From CAZMXS01 sp964570325 (GTDB lineage Bacteria > Verrucomicrobiota > Kiritimatiellia > CAIQIC01 > CAZMXS01): 64,000 nt of DNA. The position numbers and the translations under genes were made by a program. Each line of letters begins with the position of its first letter. Position 1 is the first letter of the stretch. Shown here one piece after another: positions 24,641-33,702 of this stretch. The stretch is taken from contig CAZMXS010000007.1 in assembly GCA_964570325.1 (NCBI GenBank), positions 1-64,000 on the forward strand, given 5' to 3'. Below the pieces are notes generated by a model. It worked only from the letters and a program-made list of their open reading frames with translations. It had not been told where the DNA came from and made no database searches.

Positions 24641-26212
24641 ATGCTGAAGCGTTCACTGGCGATGGGGTTGGGGATTGGGGGATTGGTGTTGGCGATGTCG
24701 GCTTGTGGAGGGGATATGAAAAAGACTGGTGGTTCCATGTCAGGTCCGGCGGAGAAGTCGGTCATTCCGGCGCAGTTGGCGGGATCGTGGTATAGCGGAG
24801 ATCGTCAAGCGTTGACCCGCGAGATCGAGGGTTATCTGGCGGCTGTTACCGGCGCGCCTTTGCCGGATGTGATCGCGCTGATTGCGCCGCACGCCGGTGT
24901 GCGGTTTTCTGGACAGGTGGCGGCGTATGGCTATAAGCAGGTGGCCGGCCGGCAGTTTTCGCGCGTGATCGTTATGGGGCCGACACACCGGACGGCCATG
25001 CCGAACCAGGTCAGTATTCCTTCCAGTTCGCACTATGCCACTCCGTTGGGCGAAATACCGCTCGACCGCGAGTTCATTGCCCGCCTGCGGGCGTATCCGC
25101 AGTTTATTGACAATCCCCGCAGCCTGATTCAGGAGAACAGCGTCGAGATTCAGTTGCCGCTATTGCAGGTGGCGTTGGGCGAGTTTAAGCTGGTTCCGAT
25201 CGTGGTCGGCCAGTTGGACGAGGCGGCGGCGATCGAGATTGCCGGAATTTTGCGCGCGGCCATTGATCCGGCGACGCTGATCGTGTCCAGTTCCGATTTT
25301 ACGCATTACGGCCCGCGCTTTCAGTATGAACCGTTTGGCCCTGGCACCGCCGAGAACATCCGCCAATTGGACATGGGCGCAATCGAGCAGATCAAAGCCA
25401 AAAGCCTCAAGGGCTTCATGGCGTATTGTGGCCAGACCGGCGCGACGATCTGCGGCCATGATCCGATTTCCGTGTTGATCGCGATGCTGCCCGAAAATGC
25501 GCAGGCCACACTGCTGCATTATGACACGTCTGGCCGGATGGTTGGCGACTATGAGGATTCGGTCAGCTATGCGAGCATCGCTTTCACCGGACAATGGACT
25601 CCCGGCGCGGCGCCGTCCGTCGCGCCCGCTGCCAATCCGCAGGAGGCGCCCATATTGACCGAACAGGACAAAAAGGAACTGTTGAAGCTGGCGCGTGACA
25701 CCATTGCGTTTTATTTCAAGCATGGGCGCCGGCCCGCGCTTCGAGATCTGGGCATTACGGTTACGCCCGGGATGCAGACCGTCATGGGGGCGTTCGTGAC
25801 CCTAAAAGAAGCCGGCGATCTGCGCGGCTGCATCGGCGAAATCTTCCCCCGCCGCCCGCTGGTTGAAGCGGTGGTGGAGCAGGCGCTGAATGCGGCTTTT
25901 GAAGATCCGCGCTTCGCGCCGCTTGATGCGGATGAATTGCCGCTGATCAAGATTGAAATTTCCGCCCTTACCCCGCCGCACCCGGTGCCTTCGTATCGCG
26001 ACATCGTGATCGGTAAACATGGCATGGTGCTGCGCAAGGGCGTGCGATCGGCGGTATTTCTGCCGCAAGTCGCGCCGGAACAGGGTTGGGATCTGCCTAC
26101 CACCCTGAGCCATCTCGCAATGAAGGCCGGCCTGCCGGCCGATGCTTGGAAGCAAGGCGCCGATTTCACTGTTTTCGAGGCGATTGTTTTCAACGAGGAT
26201 GAGATGAAGTGA
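24641..26212 (+). CDS. Exported Memo-AMMECR1 fusion lipoprotein (AmmeMemoRadiSam system proteins B and A)
   Basis: A 523-residue protein fusing both partner families. A lipoprotein signal ends at LAMSAC22. The Memo domain (about 40-325) shows the metal-site histidines in APHAG, GPTHRT and SSDFTHYG and the cysteine in ATICGHDP. The AMMECR1 domain (about 340-520) begins EQDKKELLKLARDTIAFYF and contains DLRGCIGEIFPRRPLVEAV, the family's LRGCIG core with its cysteine. These domains are often separate and cytoplasmic; here both are predicted to be extracytoplasmic. It starts 4 bp after the Tat-peptide gene and its stop overlaps the next start (GTGA). Confidence 0.92.
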   Translation: MLKRSLAMGLGIGGLVLAMSACGGDMKKTGGSMSGPAEKSVIPAQLAGSWYSGDRQALTREIEGYLAAVTGAPLPDVIALIAPHAGVRFSGQVAAYGYKQVAGRQFSRVIVMGPTHRTAMPNQVSIPSSSHYATPLGEIPLDREFIARLRAYPQFIDNPRSLIQENSVEIQLPLLQVALGEFKLVPIVVGQLDEAAAIEIAGILRAAIDPATLIVSSSDFTHYGPRFQYEPFGPGTAENIRQLDMGAIEQIKAKSLKGFMAYCGQTGATICGHDPISVLIAMLPENAQATLLHYDTSGRMVGDYEDSVSYASIAFTGQWTPGAAPSVAPAANPQEAPILTEQDKKELLKLARDTIAFYFKHGRRPALRDLGITVTPGMQTVMGAFVTLKEAGDLRGCIGEIFPRRPLVEAVVEQALNAAFEDPRFAPLDADELPLIKIEISALTPPHPVPSYRDIVIGKHGMVLRKGVRSAVFLPQVAPEQGWDLPTTLSHLAMKAGLPADAWKQGADFTVFEAIVFNEDEMK

Positions 26213-29200
26213 GCGGTTCGGCGGGCGCATCCGACAGAGCCCGCGGCCTGCTGCTGGCCGGCATTGGCTTTTTTGCGCTGGCCGCTCAGACCCTGTTGTT
26301 CCGCGCCTTCCTTGCCGCCTGCGAGGGCAGTGAACTGGCCGTCGGCGTGTTCTTCGCCAGTTGGCTGATCTGGCTGATGGCCGGCGCGTTGTGCGGCCGG
26401 ATTCCAGGCGAAGTCAACCGAATCCTGGTGGAGCGTTTCCATCTGCTGCCCTTGCTGTATATTCCCGCATTCGTCTTGCAACAGTGGCTCCTGCTGGAGG
26501 CGCGCCGACTGGCCGGCGTGGCGTCCTACGAGGCCTTTCCATTTTTTCGAATGGCGGCGGTGGCTTTGGCGGCCAATGCGCCGGTCAGCCTGGTGTCCGG
26601 TTTGTTATTTCCGCTGGCCTGTCGCTGGTATGCAGCCGGGTCCGGGCGCCACGCGGCGGAGCAGGGCCTGGCGGTGGCGGACGTATACATCCTGGAAACA
26701 TTGGGGAGCGTGGCCGGCGCGGTGGTTGTCACGCTGCTGCTTGCGCGCGGCGCGGCGGCGGAAACGGTGTTCCTGCTGATTGCCGCGCTGCTGGCCCTGA
26801 TCGTTCCCTGTGCCGGCCGGCGGGGGCCGGAGCGCCTCGCAACCGCCGCGCTCGGCGTCGCGCTGGTGTTGTCGCTGGCCGGCGGCGCGGGCGCCCGGTG
26901 GGCCGATTACCAACGGCAGCGGATGTGGCGGCGGTTGTTCCCGGGCGCAAACTGCGCGGGCGGGTTTGCCACGGCGCAGGCGCAATATCTGTATGGTACC
27001 TACCGCGGCCAGTTCAACATTGTTGCCTGGGAATCCGTGTGCGAGAGTCTGCCGGAAACCGAGCATGCCAGCGCAGTGGCGGCGCTGGCGCTCGCGCAAC
27101 AACCCGAAGCCCGCCGGGTGCTGGTGATTGGCCCGTCATCCATTCCAATTTGCCAGCGATTGCTCCTCCTGCCCCAGATTGATAAAATCACCTGGTTGAA
27201 TCCGGATCCGGCTTATCCGCGCGCGGCGCTTAAGGTGATCCCGCCGGAATTGTGCCGCGGCATGGAGCGCGTGGATATACCGGCGATGGACGCGCGCGCC
27301 TATCTCCAAGCCGGCGGCCCGGCTTATGACCTGATCATTTTGAATCTGCCGCCGGCGGTGACGCTGGAACTCAACCGTTTCTACAGCCGCGAGTTTTACC
27401 AGTTGCTGAAGCAACGTCTGGCGCCCGGCGGAGTCGTGGCGGCGCGTTTCCCCGGCGGCGAAAATTATCTCGGCGGCGAATTGGTCAACCTGGGCGCTTC
27501 GGTTCAGGTCACGCTGCAATCGGTGTTCGCCGCGCTGGCGCTCAAGCCGGGCGACGAAAGCTGGTTCCTGGCCGCCGCCGATGGGCAATTGACGGAAGAT
27601 CCCGCCGAACTCCGCGACCGATTCAGCGCGGTGCCGGGCGGCGAAAATGTGTACCCTGCCGAAGGGTTGTTGACGCTATACCCCGCCGATCGTATTGCCT
27701 TTCAAAAAAAATGCTATACGGCGGCAGCCTCGGCCACCCCGCGTTCGTTGCTGCTGAACACGGATGACCATCCACGCTCCAGCCTTTATGCGTTGATGCT
27801 GATGGGCAAGCAATCGGTGGTGAACTATTCCTGGTTTGAGTTGGCGCGGGATTTCGCGGGTACGGGTTTCTGGGCGTTGACCGGGATATTCGCGCTGGCC
27901 GGAGTGCTGCGCTATGTCTATCGCGCGAACGCCGCCGCGGTGGGTGGGATGGTGGCGGGTTTGTGGACGCTGGCGGCGCCAGGTTGTGTTGGCGCCTATG
28001 AACCGCTGGTACTGGTGGCTACAACCGGCGGCGTGGGGATGGCGTTGGGCATTGTCCTGATGTATCACTATCAAGCGCTGTTCGGATCGTTGTTCCTCCA
28101 TATTGGCCTGATTAATGCCTTGTTTATGCTCGGGTTGGCGCTGGGCGGTATTGCCGCCCGCCGCTTTGCGGCGGGATCCACGGTCGTTGTCCGCTGGTTG
28201 GCGCCGATCACGATTCTGGCGCAGGCGCTGTTTATGTTGTCCCTGCGAGGATTGGGGAATGCCGCGGCTGTCTGGCGCATGGCGCCGTTTTTCTTCATGG
28301 CCGGCCTGTTCGGCGGGGCGTATGTGCCAATGGCCGCGCGGCAACTTAAGGATGCCGGGCGCGACGAGCCGGCTGGCGGCGCGCTGATTGAGATTTTCGA
28401 TAATTTTGGCGGCGCATTGGGCGCGATTATCGCCGGCGCGCTGCTGCTGCCGGTCTTTGGCGCCGGGCCGACGTTGACCTTGCTGGCCGTTCTGCTGGCG
28501 GTCAATCTTGCGGGTTATCTGCCGGTGCGCGGCGGAGCCGGCACGGCGGCGGCATCAGCCGCGCGCCGTTTTCGGCCGGTCGGCTACGTGTTGTTCGGGG
28601 TCGCGCTGGTTTCGCTGCTGGCGCGGTTGCCGTTCAACCTGGCCGGGCCGGGGTCGGATGATGCGCTCATGCAGGCCAGCTTGGAGGCCATGGTGCCGCA
28701 AGGCACCTGGCAGAAACAGATGTTCACCGGCCCGGACGGCGAAAGCCGGATCGCTTATGTGGCCGAGTCTCCGGCGAATGCGCGCGGCTTGATTGGCTTC
28801 AGCACTATGGGCCTGGCGCCGGGCGTGTCGGGCTACGGCGGCTCGGTGGACCTGGCGGTGCTGATGGACGCTGACGGCAACCTCCGCGATTTCCGGATCA
28901 TCCGCCACAACGAGACGCCGGCCTATCTGGCCTTGTTGGGCGCCTGGCAAAAGGGATTGCGTGGAAAGAACATTATTCATGCCGGATCGCTGAAGTCCAT
29001 GGACGGGCACACTGGCGCGACATTGAGCTCGCGCGCGATCGTGCGCACCTTGCAGACGGCGGGAGCGGCTATTGGCGCCGGCCTGTTGAACCAACAGGCG
29101 CCAGGCGGCGGCATCGGCACGGCGGCCGTGGATGCCGGCGCCTGGTTTAGCCTGATACTGCTGGTGGCGGCGCTGGTGCTCCGCCGCTGGCCGCGCGTCT

Positions 29201-30120
29201 GGTGGCGGCGCGGGTTTTTGCTGGTGGCGCTCTTGTTGGCCGGCTTCGCTTTTAATGCCCAGTATTCGATTGATCATGTGCGCGCGTTGTTGACGTGGCG
29301 GCTGCCGACACCCGGGCTTAACCTCCCATTTTTGCTTGTCGTCGGCGTCCCGCTGCTGGCGCTTTTTGCCGGTAATGTCTTTTGTGGTTACCTTTGTCCC
29401 TTTGGGGCGCTGCAGGAATTGGCCGGTGAATGGCGGCCGTTTTTTCTCCAGACCGATCCGGACAAGGAAACCTGGCGCTGGGGCCGCTGGGTCAAGTATG
29501 TCATGCTGTTCGGGGTGGTGCTGTGGTGTTGCTGGGGTTTCGACGCGCGGATTCTGGATATAGATCCGCTGGTGACTGTTTTTGGCGGCTTGCGCGATCC
29601 GCGCGTGTTGGTTTTGGCCGGCGCGCTGGTTTGCATGGCGTTCTTTTACCGCCGTTTTTGGTGCCGGAATCTTTGCCCCGCCGGCGCATTTCTCAGCTTG
29701 CTGGGGCGCGCGCGTCTGTTGCGCGTTTTCTTGCCGCGGGTTATTCCCAGCCGTTGCGATCTGGGGGTTCGGAATCTGGCCGAAGCCGACTGCCTGCAGT
29801 GCGACCGTTGTCGTATGCCGCGTGAGATTCTTTCAGACGCCATGGCGCAACAGGCGCCGATGAAATTTTCCCATGTCATGGCCAATCGCTTGATGTTTCT
29901 GGGCATTGTTGCGGCATTTGCCTTGGCCGTTTGCGCCCCGTTGTTCCAATCCCGTCCGGCGGTGGTTTCCGGCGAACGCGGGCAGCCGGCGGTGGCGACT
30001 CCGGCCGGAGGAACCGGTCAACCGCGCAATGCGGATATGACGCGCATCGAAGAGCTGATCCGGGGCGGGCACTTATCGGGCAAGGAAGCCGAGTTTTATC
30101 GCCCGCTGCGCGGGCGGTGA
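26209..30120 (+). CDS. Giant membrane fusion: spermidine-synthase-like modules + FMN-binding + NosR/NapH-like Fe-S module
   Basis: A 1303-residue protein. Residues 1-230 are multi-pass membrane helices as in membrane spermidine-synthase-like proteins; about 300-450 is a Rossmann domain (VLVIGPSSIPICQ, DARAYL, YDLIILNLPPAV). Its glycine loop is altered from the usual GGGDG, so aminopropyl transfer is doubtful. A second membrane block covers 560-790. An FMN-binding domain at about 855-950 ends DGHTGATLSSRAI, the covalent FMN-threonine motif. The C-terminus (about 985-1250) is a polyferredoxin-type membrane module with CGYLCPFGA, CRNLCPAGA and CLQCDRC. The second half resembles NosR/NirI. GTG start overlaps the previous stop, indicating joint function with the Memo-AMMECR1 lipoprotein. 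Confidence 0.88.
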   Translation: MSGSAGASDRARGLLLAGIGFFALAAQTLLFRAFLAACEGSELAVGVFFASWLIWLMAGALCGRIPGEVNRILVERFHLLPLLYIPAFVLQQWLLLEARRLAGVASYEAFPFFRMAAVALAANAPVSLVSGLLFPLACRWYAAGSGRHAAEQGLAVADVYILETLGSVAGAVVVTLLLARGAAAETVFLLIAALLALIVPCAGRRGPERLATAALGVALVLSLAGGAGARWADYQRQRMWRRLFPGANCAGGFATAQAQYLYGTYRGQFNIVAWESVCESLPETEHASAVAALALAQQPEARRVLVIGPSSIPICQRLLLLPQIDKITWLNPDPAYPRAALKVIPPELCRGMERVDIPAMDARAYLQAGGPAYDLIILNLPPAVTLELNRFYSREFYQLLKQRLAPGGVVAARFPGGENYLGGELVNLGASVQVTLQSVFAALALKPGDESWFLAAADGQLTEDPAELRDRFSAVPGGENVYPAEGLLTLYPADRIAFQKKCYTAAASATPRSLLLNTDDHPRSSLYALMLMGKQSVVNYSWFELARDFAGTGFWALTGIFALAGVLRYVYRANAAAVGGMVAGLWTLAAPGCVGAYEPLVLVATTGGVGMALGIVLMYHYQALFGSLFLHIGLINALFMLGLALGGIAARRFAAGSTVVVRWLAPITILAQALFMLSLRGLGNAAAVWRMAPFFFMAGLFGGAYVPMAARQLKDAGRDEPAGGALIEIFDNFGGALGAIIAGALLLPVFGAGPTLTLLAVLLAVNLAGYLPVRGGAGTAAASAARRFRPVGYVLFGVALVSLLARLPFNLAGPGSDDALMQASLEAMVPQGTWQKQMFTGPDGESRIAYVAESPANARGLIGFSTMGLAPGVSGYGGSVDLAVLMDADGNLRDFRIIRHNETPAYLALLGAWQKGLRGKNIIHAGSLKSMDGHTGATLSSRAIVRTLQTAGAAIGAGLLNQQAPGGGIGTAAVDAGAWFSLILLVAALVLRRWPRVWWRRGFLLVALLLAGFAFNAQYSIDHVRALLTWRLPTPGLNLPFLLVVGVPLLALFAGNVFCGYLCPFGALQELAGEWRPFFLQTDPDKETWRWGRWVKYVMLFGVVLWCCWGFDARILDIDPLVTVFGGLRDPRVLVLAGALVCMAFFYRRFWCRNLCPAGAFLSLLGRARLLRVFLPRVIPSRCDLGVRNLAEADCLQCDRCRMPREILSDAMAQQAPMKFSHVMANRLMFLGIVAAFALAVCAPLFQSRPAVVSGERGQPAVATPAGGTGQPRNADMTRIEELIRGGHLSGKEAEFYRPLRGR

Positions 30121-30390
30121 CCCTGCGTGGGGCGCCGGGGAAGTTGCCAGTGATCAGCAATCAGTGATCGGCGGGTAATGCTGATCGTGGCTGATTGAGC
30201 CGCTGAATTGCCGCGATGTTCGCTCAAATTGATAGCAGGAGAGCGGTTTATTTGTCCCGACGCCTGTCCGTTTGGGCGGATGGGGATGGGATATTGCGTT
30301 GCGCCGGTAGATGGATCAGCGATTCCTCGCCAGGCTGTTGCCAACGGGGTTTCAGAATGGCCGGCGCGGGTTGGCGCGCGGCGGCCGGTT
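30121..30390. other. Convergent intergenic region with a short direct repeat
   Basis: This 270-bp gap lies between the ends of the giant fusion gene and the opposing phosphoesterase gene. CAGTGATC occurs at 30148-30155 and 30162-30169 (14-bp period) and related TGATC/CTGATT words continue to about 30200. No terminator with a T-tract, no RNA gene and no convincing ORF is seen; open frames here run antisense into the phosphoesterase. The short repeats may be a remnant of a dispersed intergenic repeat. Confidence 0.4.
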
Positions 30391-31653
30391 TTATTTGGCG
30401 TTGCTTTGGATGGAGTAGAAATACTGGCGCGCCGTACCGAATCGGTCGGTGAAGACATTTTCCGGCGGCGTGGCCTCGATGGCGTTGGAATGGATAGGCA
30501 TGAAAGGCGCAAAGATATTAGTGGCGCGCAGCACATAATAGCGATCGTTGGTGCGGCTTTGCCAGCGGATGACCATGCCGCCGCCTTGGCTGGAGCATGC
30601 GCCGAAAACCGCCGGCAGCGCCGAGTTCGTGCGGCTTACCGGCGTCTGGTAGCTATCGAGATTGAGTGAAAGCAGAAACTCGCTCTCGCCTGCGCCGGTC
30701 ACGCCGCTGTCGTACCGCCCCTTGGTGGGCGAGTAAGTCCGCACTTGCAGTTGATTTGAATCGGGCTTGAAGATCAATACGCGCAGCCAGCCGTCGCCGC
30801 CGTTATCCTCGTCTTGATAATCGGCCAGGATTTCATGCACATCCAGTCCAAAAGCGTTTTTACTGGTCATTCGATACTCGCCGTAACAATGGCCGCACAG
30901 GATCAGGCAGACCTGTTTGTTGGTATACACGAGGCGGTTGAAGAGCGTCTGCGCTTTTTCTCCCTCGCTGTTGTAAAGCGGTTCGATGGCATATTGCGCA
31001 TCGGAATAGCGGCCGGCGCTGAAGCCCCAGTCATAGATATAGCGGTGGGTGGAAATGATGGTGGGTTTGTCGCGATGCTCATTCAGCACCGACTGCGCCC
31101 AGTTGATTTCCGCCAGCGGGGTCTCGCAAGCAAGGTGCAGCGCGAGCAGCGTGTGGCGGCCGGCGCTGAAGATTTGATAACTGCTCAGGCCGGAAGGCGA
31201 GGCGCCGCCGTACCAGGCTTTGCCTGTGAACTTCCGGTTGGTCATGGGGCCGGATCCGGCGTTGGGATCGAGGCGCGCATTGGGACCGAAGTAGCGCACA
31301 AAGTTAGTCGAGTTCGGGTCGTAATAACCGGAATGATAGGGGATGTCGTGATTGCCGAGGCAGACCCCATAGGGGATGCCATTGGTATCCAGCCGGTTCA
31401 TCGCCGCATTGGCGTTACGCCACTGGTTGTCGTCGTAGCCTTCGTCGGTGACGTCGCCGAGGTGTGTCACAAATTTGATGTTCATCGCCGCCGCGCGCTC
31501 GGCGATCCAGCGTGTTTGCGCGTGAAAAGTGGCCGGATCGGATTGGCTGTAATGCTGCGTATCCGGCAGGGCAATGACGACGAAATCATTCGTCCCGGCC
31601 CCCGCGGACATGGCGGCAAGCAACGCGAGCAGGTTGAAGCCAAGCGCCTTCAT
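30391..31653 (-). CDS. Exported calcineurin-like metallophosphoesterase
   Basis: A 420-residue secreted protein. A signal peptide (MKALGFNLLALLAAMSAG) precedes a metallophosphoesterase domain. Metal motifs appear in order: LPDTQHYSQSDP, THLGDVTDEG, CLGNHDIPYHSG, STHRYIYDW and LCGHCYGEYR. The C-terminal 90 residues form a beta module ending in RQYFYSIQSNAK, like modules attached to other exported proteins of such genomes. Substrates could be nucleotides, phospholipids or glycans; none is indicated. ATG 31653 is chosen over 31695 because it begins the signal peptide. Monocistronic by position. Confidence 0.85.
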   Translation of the reverse strand: MKALGFNLLALLAAMSAGAGTNDFVVIALPDTQHYSQSDPATFHAQTRWIAERAAAMNIKFVTHLGDVTDEGYDDNQWRNANAAMNRLDTNGIPYGVCLGNHDIPYHSGYYDPNSTNFVRYFGPNARLDPNAGSGPMTNRKFTGKAWYGGASPSGLSSYQIFSAGRHTLLALHLACETPLAEINWAQSVLNEHRDKPTIISTHRYIYDWGFSAGRYSDAQYAIEPLYNSEGEKAQTLFNRLVYTNKQVCLILCGHCYGEYRMTSKNAFGLDVHEILADYQDEDNGGDGWLRVLIFKPDSNQLQVRTYSPTKGRYDSGVTGAGESEFLLSLNLDSYQTPVSRTNSALPAVFGACSSQGGGMVIRWQSRTNDRYYVLRATNIFAPFMPIHSNAIEATPPENVFTDRFGTARQYFYSIQSNAK

Positions 31654-31840
31654 CCAAGCCAATATACCCCGAATGGGAGTTCGATGAAATCCCATTACAA
31701 ATTAGACCGGGAAATATGGCTGGGCGTTCAACCGGCGCGCGGTCTCCCGCCGCCTTCCTTTCGTGGCGCCCTTCGGGATCGCGACTGACCGCCCGGGTTG
31801 TGCCGTTGCTCGGTTGCGCCTTACGCAGGCCGGCGCGGGA

Positions 31841-33145
31841 TCACAGATCCTTCAAGTGGCCGGCCAGGTAAGAATCGTATGACGCCAGATCGAGCATGCC
31901 ATTGCCGGACAAGTTGAAGAGGATCACGCGTTTGACGCCTTCCTCGCGCGCGCGGATGGCCTCGTCAATCGCCGCGCAGACCGCGTGCGACGACTCCGGC
32001 GCCACTACCAGGCCTTCCGTTCGGGCGAACTGGATCGCGCGCTCGAAGACCTTGGTCTGGGGATAGGCGGCGGCTTCAATCAGCCCCAGTTTGTAGGCGT
32101 GGCTGACCGTCGGCGCCATGCCATGGTAACGCAAGCCGCCCGCATGGATGGAGGGCGGGATAAAATCGTGACCCAGCGTATACATCATCAACAGCGGCGT
32201 CATCTCGGCGGTGTCGCCGAAATCATAACGGAGTTCGCCCTTGGTCAGCGAGGCGCAGACAGACGGCTCGACCGCGATGATCCGCGCCTTGCTCTTCCCG
32301 GCGATTTTCTCCCGCACATAGGGGAAAGCGAGTCCCGCGAAATTGCTGCCACCGCCGACACAGCCGATGATGACGTCCGGCTCCTCGCCGGCCAGCTTCA
32401 TCTGTTTCATGCATTCCTGGCCGACGATGGTCTGATGCATACAGACATGATTGAGCACACTGCCGAGCGAATACTTGGTGTCCTTGTGGTGGACGGTGTC
32501 CTCAATCGCCTCGCTGATGGCGATGCCGAGGCTGCCGGGACATTCGGGATCGGCCTCGAGAATCTTGCGTCCGCACTCGGTGTGGCGCGTCGGACTGGAA
32601 TGCACCGTCGCGCCCCAGGTGTGCATCAGCATCTTGCGATAGGGTTTCTGATGATAGCTGACCTTCACCATGTAGACCACGCATTCCAGGTCAAACAGTT
32701 TGCAGGCGAACGCCAATGACGAACCCCATTGGCCGGCGCCGGTTTCCGTGGCCAGTCGCTTCGTGCCGGCGATCTTGTTGTAATATGCCTGTGCGATTGC
32801 CGTATTGGGTTTGTGGCTGCCGGCTGGGCTGACGCCCTCGTACTTGTAATAGATGTGCGCCGGGGTGTTGAGGGCTTTTTCCAGACGGACCGCGCGCAGC
32901 AGTGGTGTGGGGCGATAAAGCGCATAGATCTCGCGCACCGGTTCGGGAATTTGCACCTGCCGCTCCGGGCTCATTTCCTGCATGACCAGGTTTTCGGGGA
33001 AAATCGCCGTCATGTCCTGCAGGCTGACCGGCTGCTTGGTGCCGGGATGCAGGGGCGGTGGCAGCGGCTCCGGGAAGTCGGCCAGGATGTTGTACCAATG
33101 GGTCGGGATGTCCGCGGCGGTCAGTGGAAATGTTGTCTGTGTCAC
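31841..33145 (-). CDS. trpB: Tryptophan synthase beta chain, TrpB2 type
   Basis: A 434-residue PLP enzyme of the TrpB2 subgroup. The PLP lysine is in PAGSHKPNTA (canonical TrpB1 has GAHK-N), with the phosphate-binding GCVGGGSNF. The extended N-terminus (LPPPLHPGTKQPVSLQDM) and LNHVCMHQTIVGQE are typical of TrpB2, which condenses indole and serine. The GTG start at 33145 has AGGAGG 9 bp upstream, decisive against the longer frame to 33199. It stands without trpA or other trp genes nearby, so it may salvage indole instead of partnering TrpA. Confidence 0.92.
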   Translation of the reverse strand: MTQTTFPLTAADIPTHWYNILADFPEPLPPPLHPGTKQPVSLQDMTAIFPENLVMQEMSPERQVQIPEPVREIYALYRPTPLLRAVRLEKALNTPAHIYYKYEGVSPAGSHKPNTAIAQAYYNKIAGTKRLATETGAGQWGSSLAFACKLFDLECVVYMVKVSYHQKPYRKMLMHTWGATVHSSPTRHTECGRKILEADPECPGSLGIAISEAIEDTVHHKDTKYSLGSVLNHVCMHQTIVGQECMKQMKLAGEEPDVIIGCVGGGSNFAGLAFPYVREKIAGKSKARIIAVEPSVCASLTKGELRYDFGDTAEMTPLLMMYTLGHDFIPPSIHAGGLRYHGMAPTVSHAYKLGLIEAAAYPQTKVFERAIQFARTEGLVVAPESSHAVCAAIDEAIRAREEGVKRVILFNLSGNGMLDLASYDSYLAGHLKDL

Positions 33146-33202
33146 CTTGTTAGCCTCCTGTTTAACAATGCGGCAGACGATACAATGAACCGGCGCCAAG
33201 GG

Positions 33203-33685
33203 TCAATGCATGTCTGTGCCATTCGGATTGCGCTCCCGGGATTTCCGCTTGGCCAAGGGGGCCTCGTGTTTGGGAAAGCAGGCCTCGTGGCTCCATCCCT
33301 GGCGCCAGCGTCCGAGCATGAAGTAGCCCAAATGCTTTGGTTTGTTGACGACTTCATCGGCAGCCATGTGGATAACCCAGCCGACGAACCCGCCCACGAC
33401 CCAGGGGTTGGCCCGTGTTCCCCCGACCAGCAGCAGCCAGATGAGCAGCCATTCCCAGGCGTGCAAAATGACGAATGTGTATTCATACTCGCGCTCGTAT
33501 GAGGCGCGGAAAAAATGCCGCACATCCAGCCGGGGCCCGAAATGAATCAGGTAATCCAGCACATGGTCAAAATCCATCAGGATGCCGGTGATGCAGGCGG
33601 CGATCGCCATCGCCCAGGACTTGAAGAATCCCAGCAGCAGGCCGGCGACCAGAAGCGAAAGCGCGGCATGATGCTGGATCTTCAT
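33203..33685 (-). CDS. YdjM/DUF457-like inner-membrane protein
   Basis: A 160-residue polytopic protein. N-terminal IQHHAALSLLVAGLLLGFF and DFDHVLDYLIHFG, then HAWEWLLIWLLL and WVIHMAADEVVNKP, give the His/Asp pattern of the YdjM-like putative metal-dependent membrane hydrolases (DUF457). The C-terminus is charged. Function is unknown in the family. It starts at ATG 33685, 17 bp after the GT2 gene on the same strand, so the two are probably co-transcribed. Confidence 0.65.
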   Translation of the reverse strand: MKIQHHAALSLLVAGLLLGFFKSWAMAIAACITGILMDFDHVLDYLIHFGPRLDVRHFFRASYEREYEYTFVILHAWEWLLIWLLLVGGTRANPWVVGGFVGWVIHMAADEVVNKPKHLGYFMLGRWRQGWSHEACFPKHEAPLAKRKSRERNPNGTDMH

Positions 33686-33702
33686 AATGACGGCCGGCTC
33701 GG

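Noticed and set aside
30101..30115. GC hairpin at the end of the giant fusion gene as a terminator
   Set aside because: The six-bp stem lies within the last codons and no T-tract follows, so it does not meet intrinsic-terminator form.
30208..30669. 153-codon plus-strand frame after the giant fusion gene
   Set aside because: Most of it is antisense to the phosphoesterase gene, with no ribosome site and shadow-like composition.
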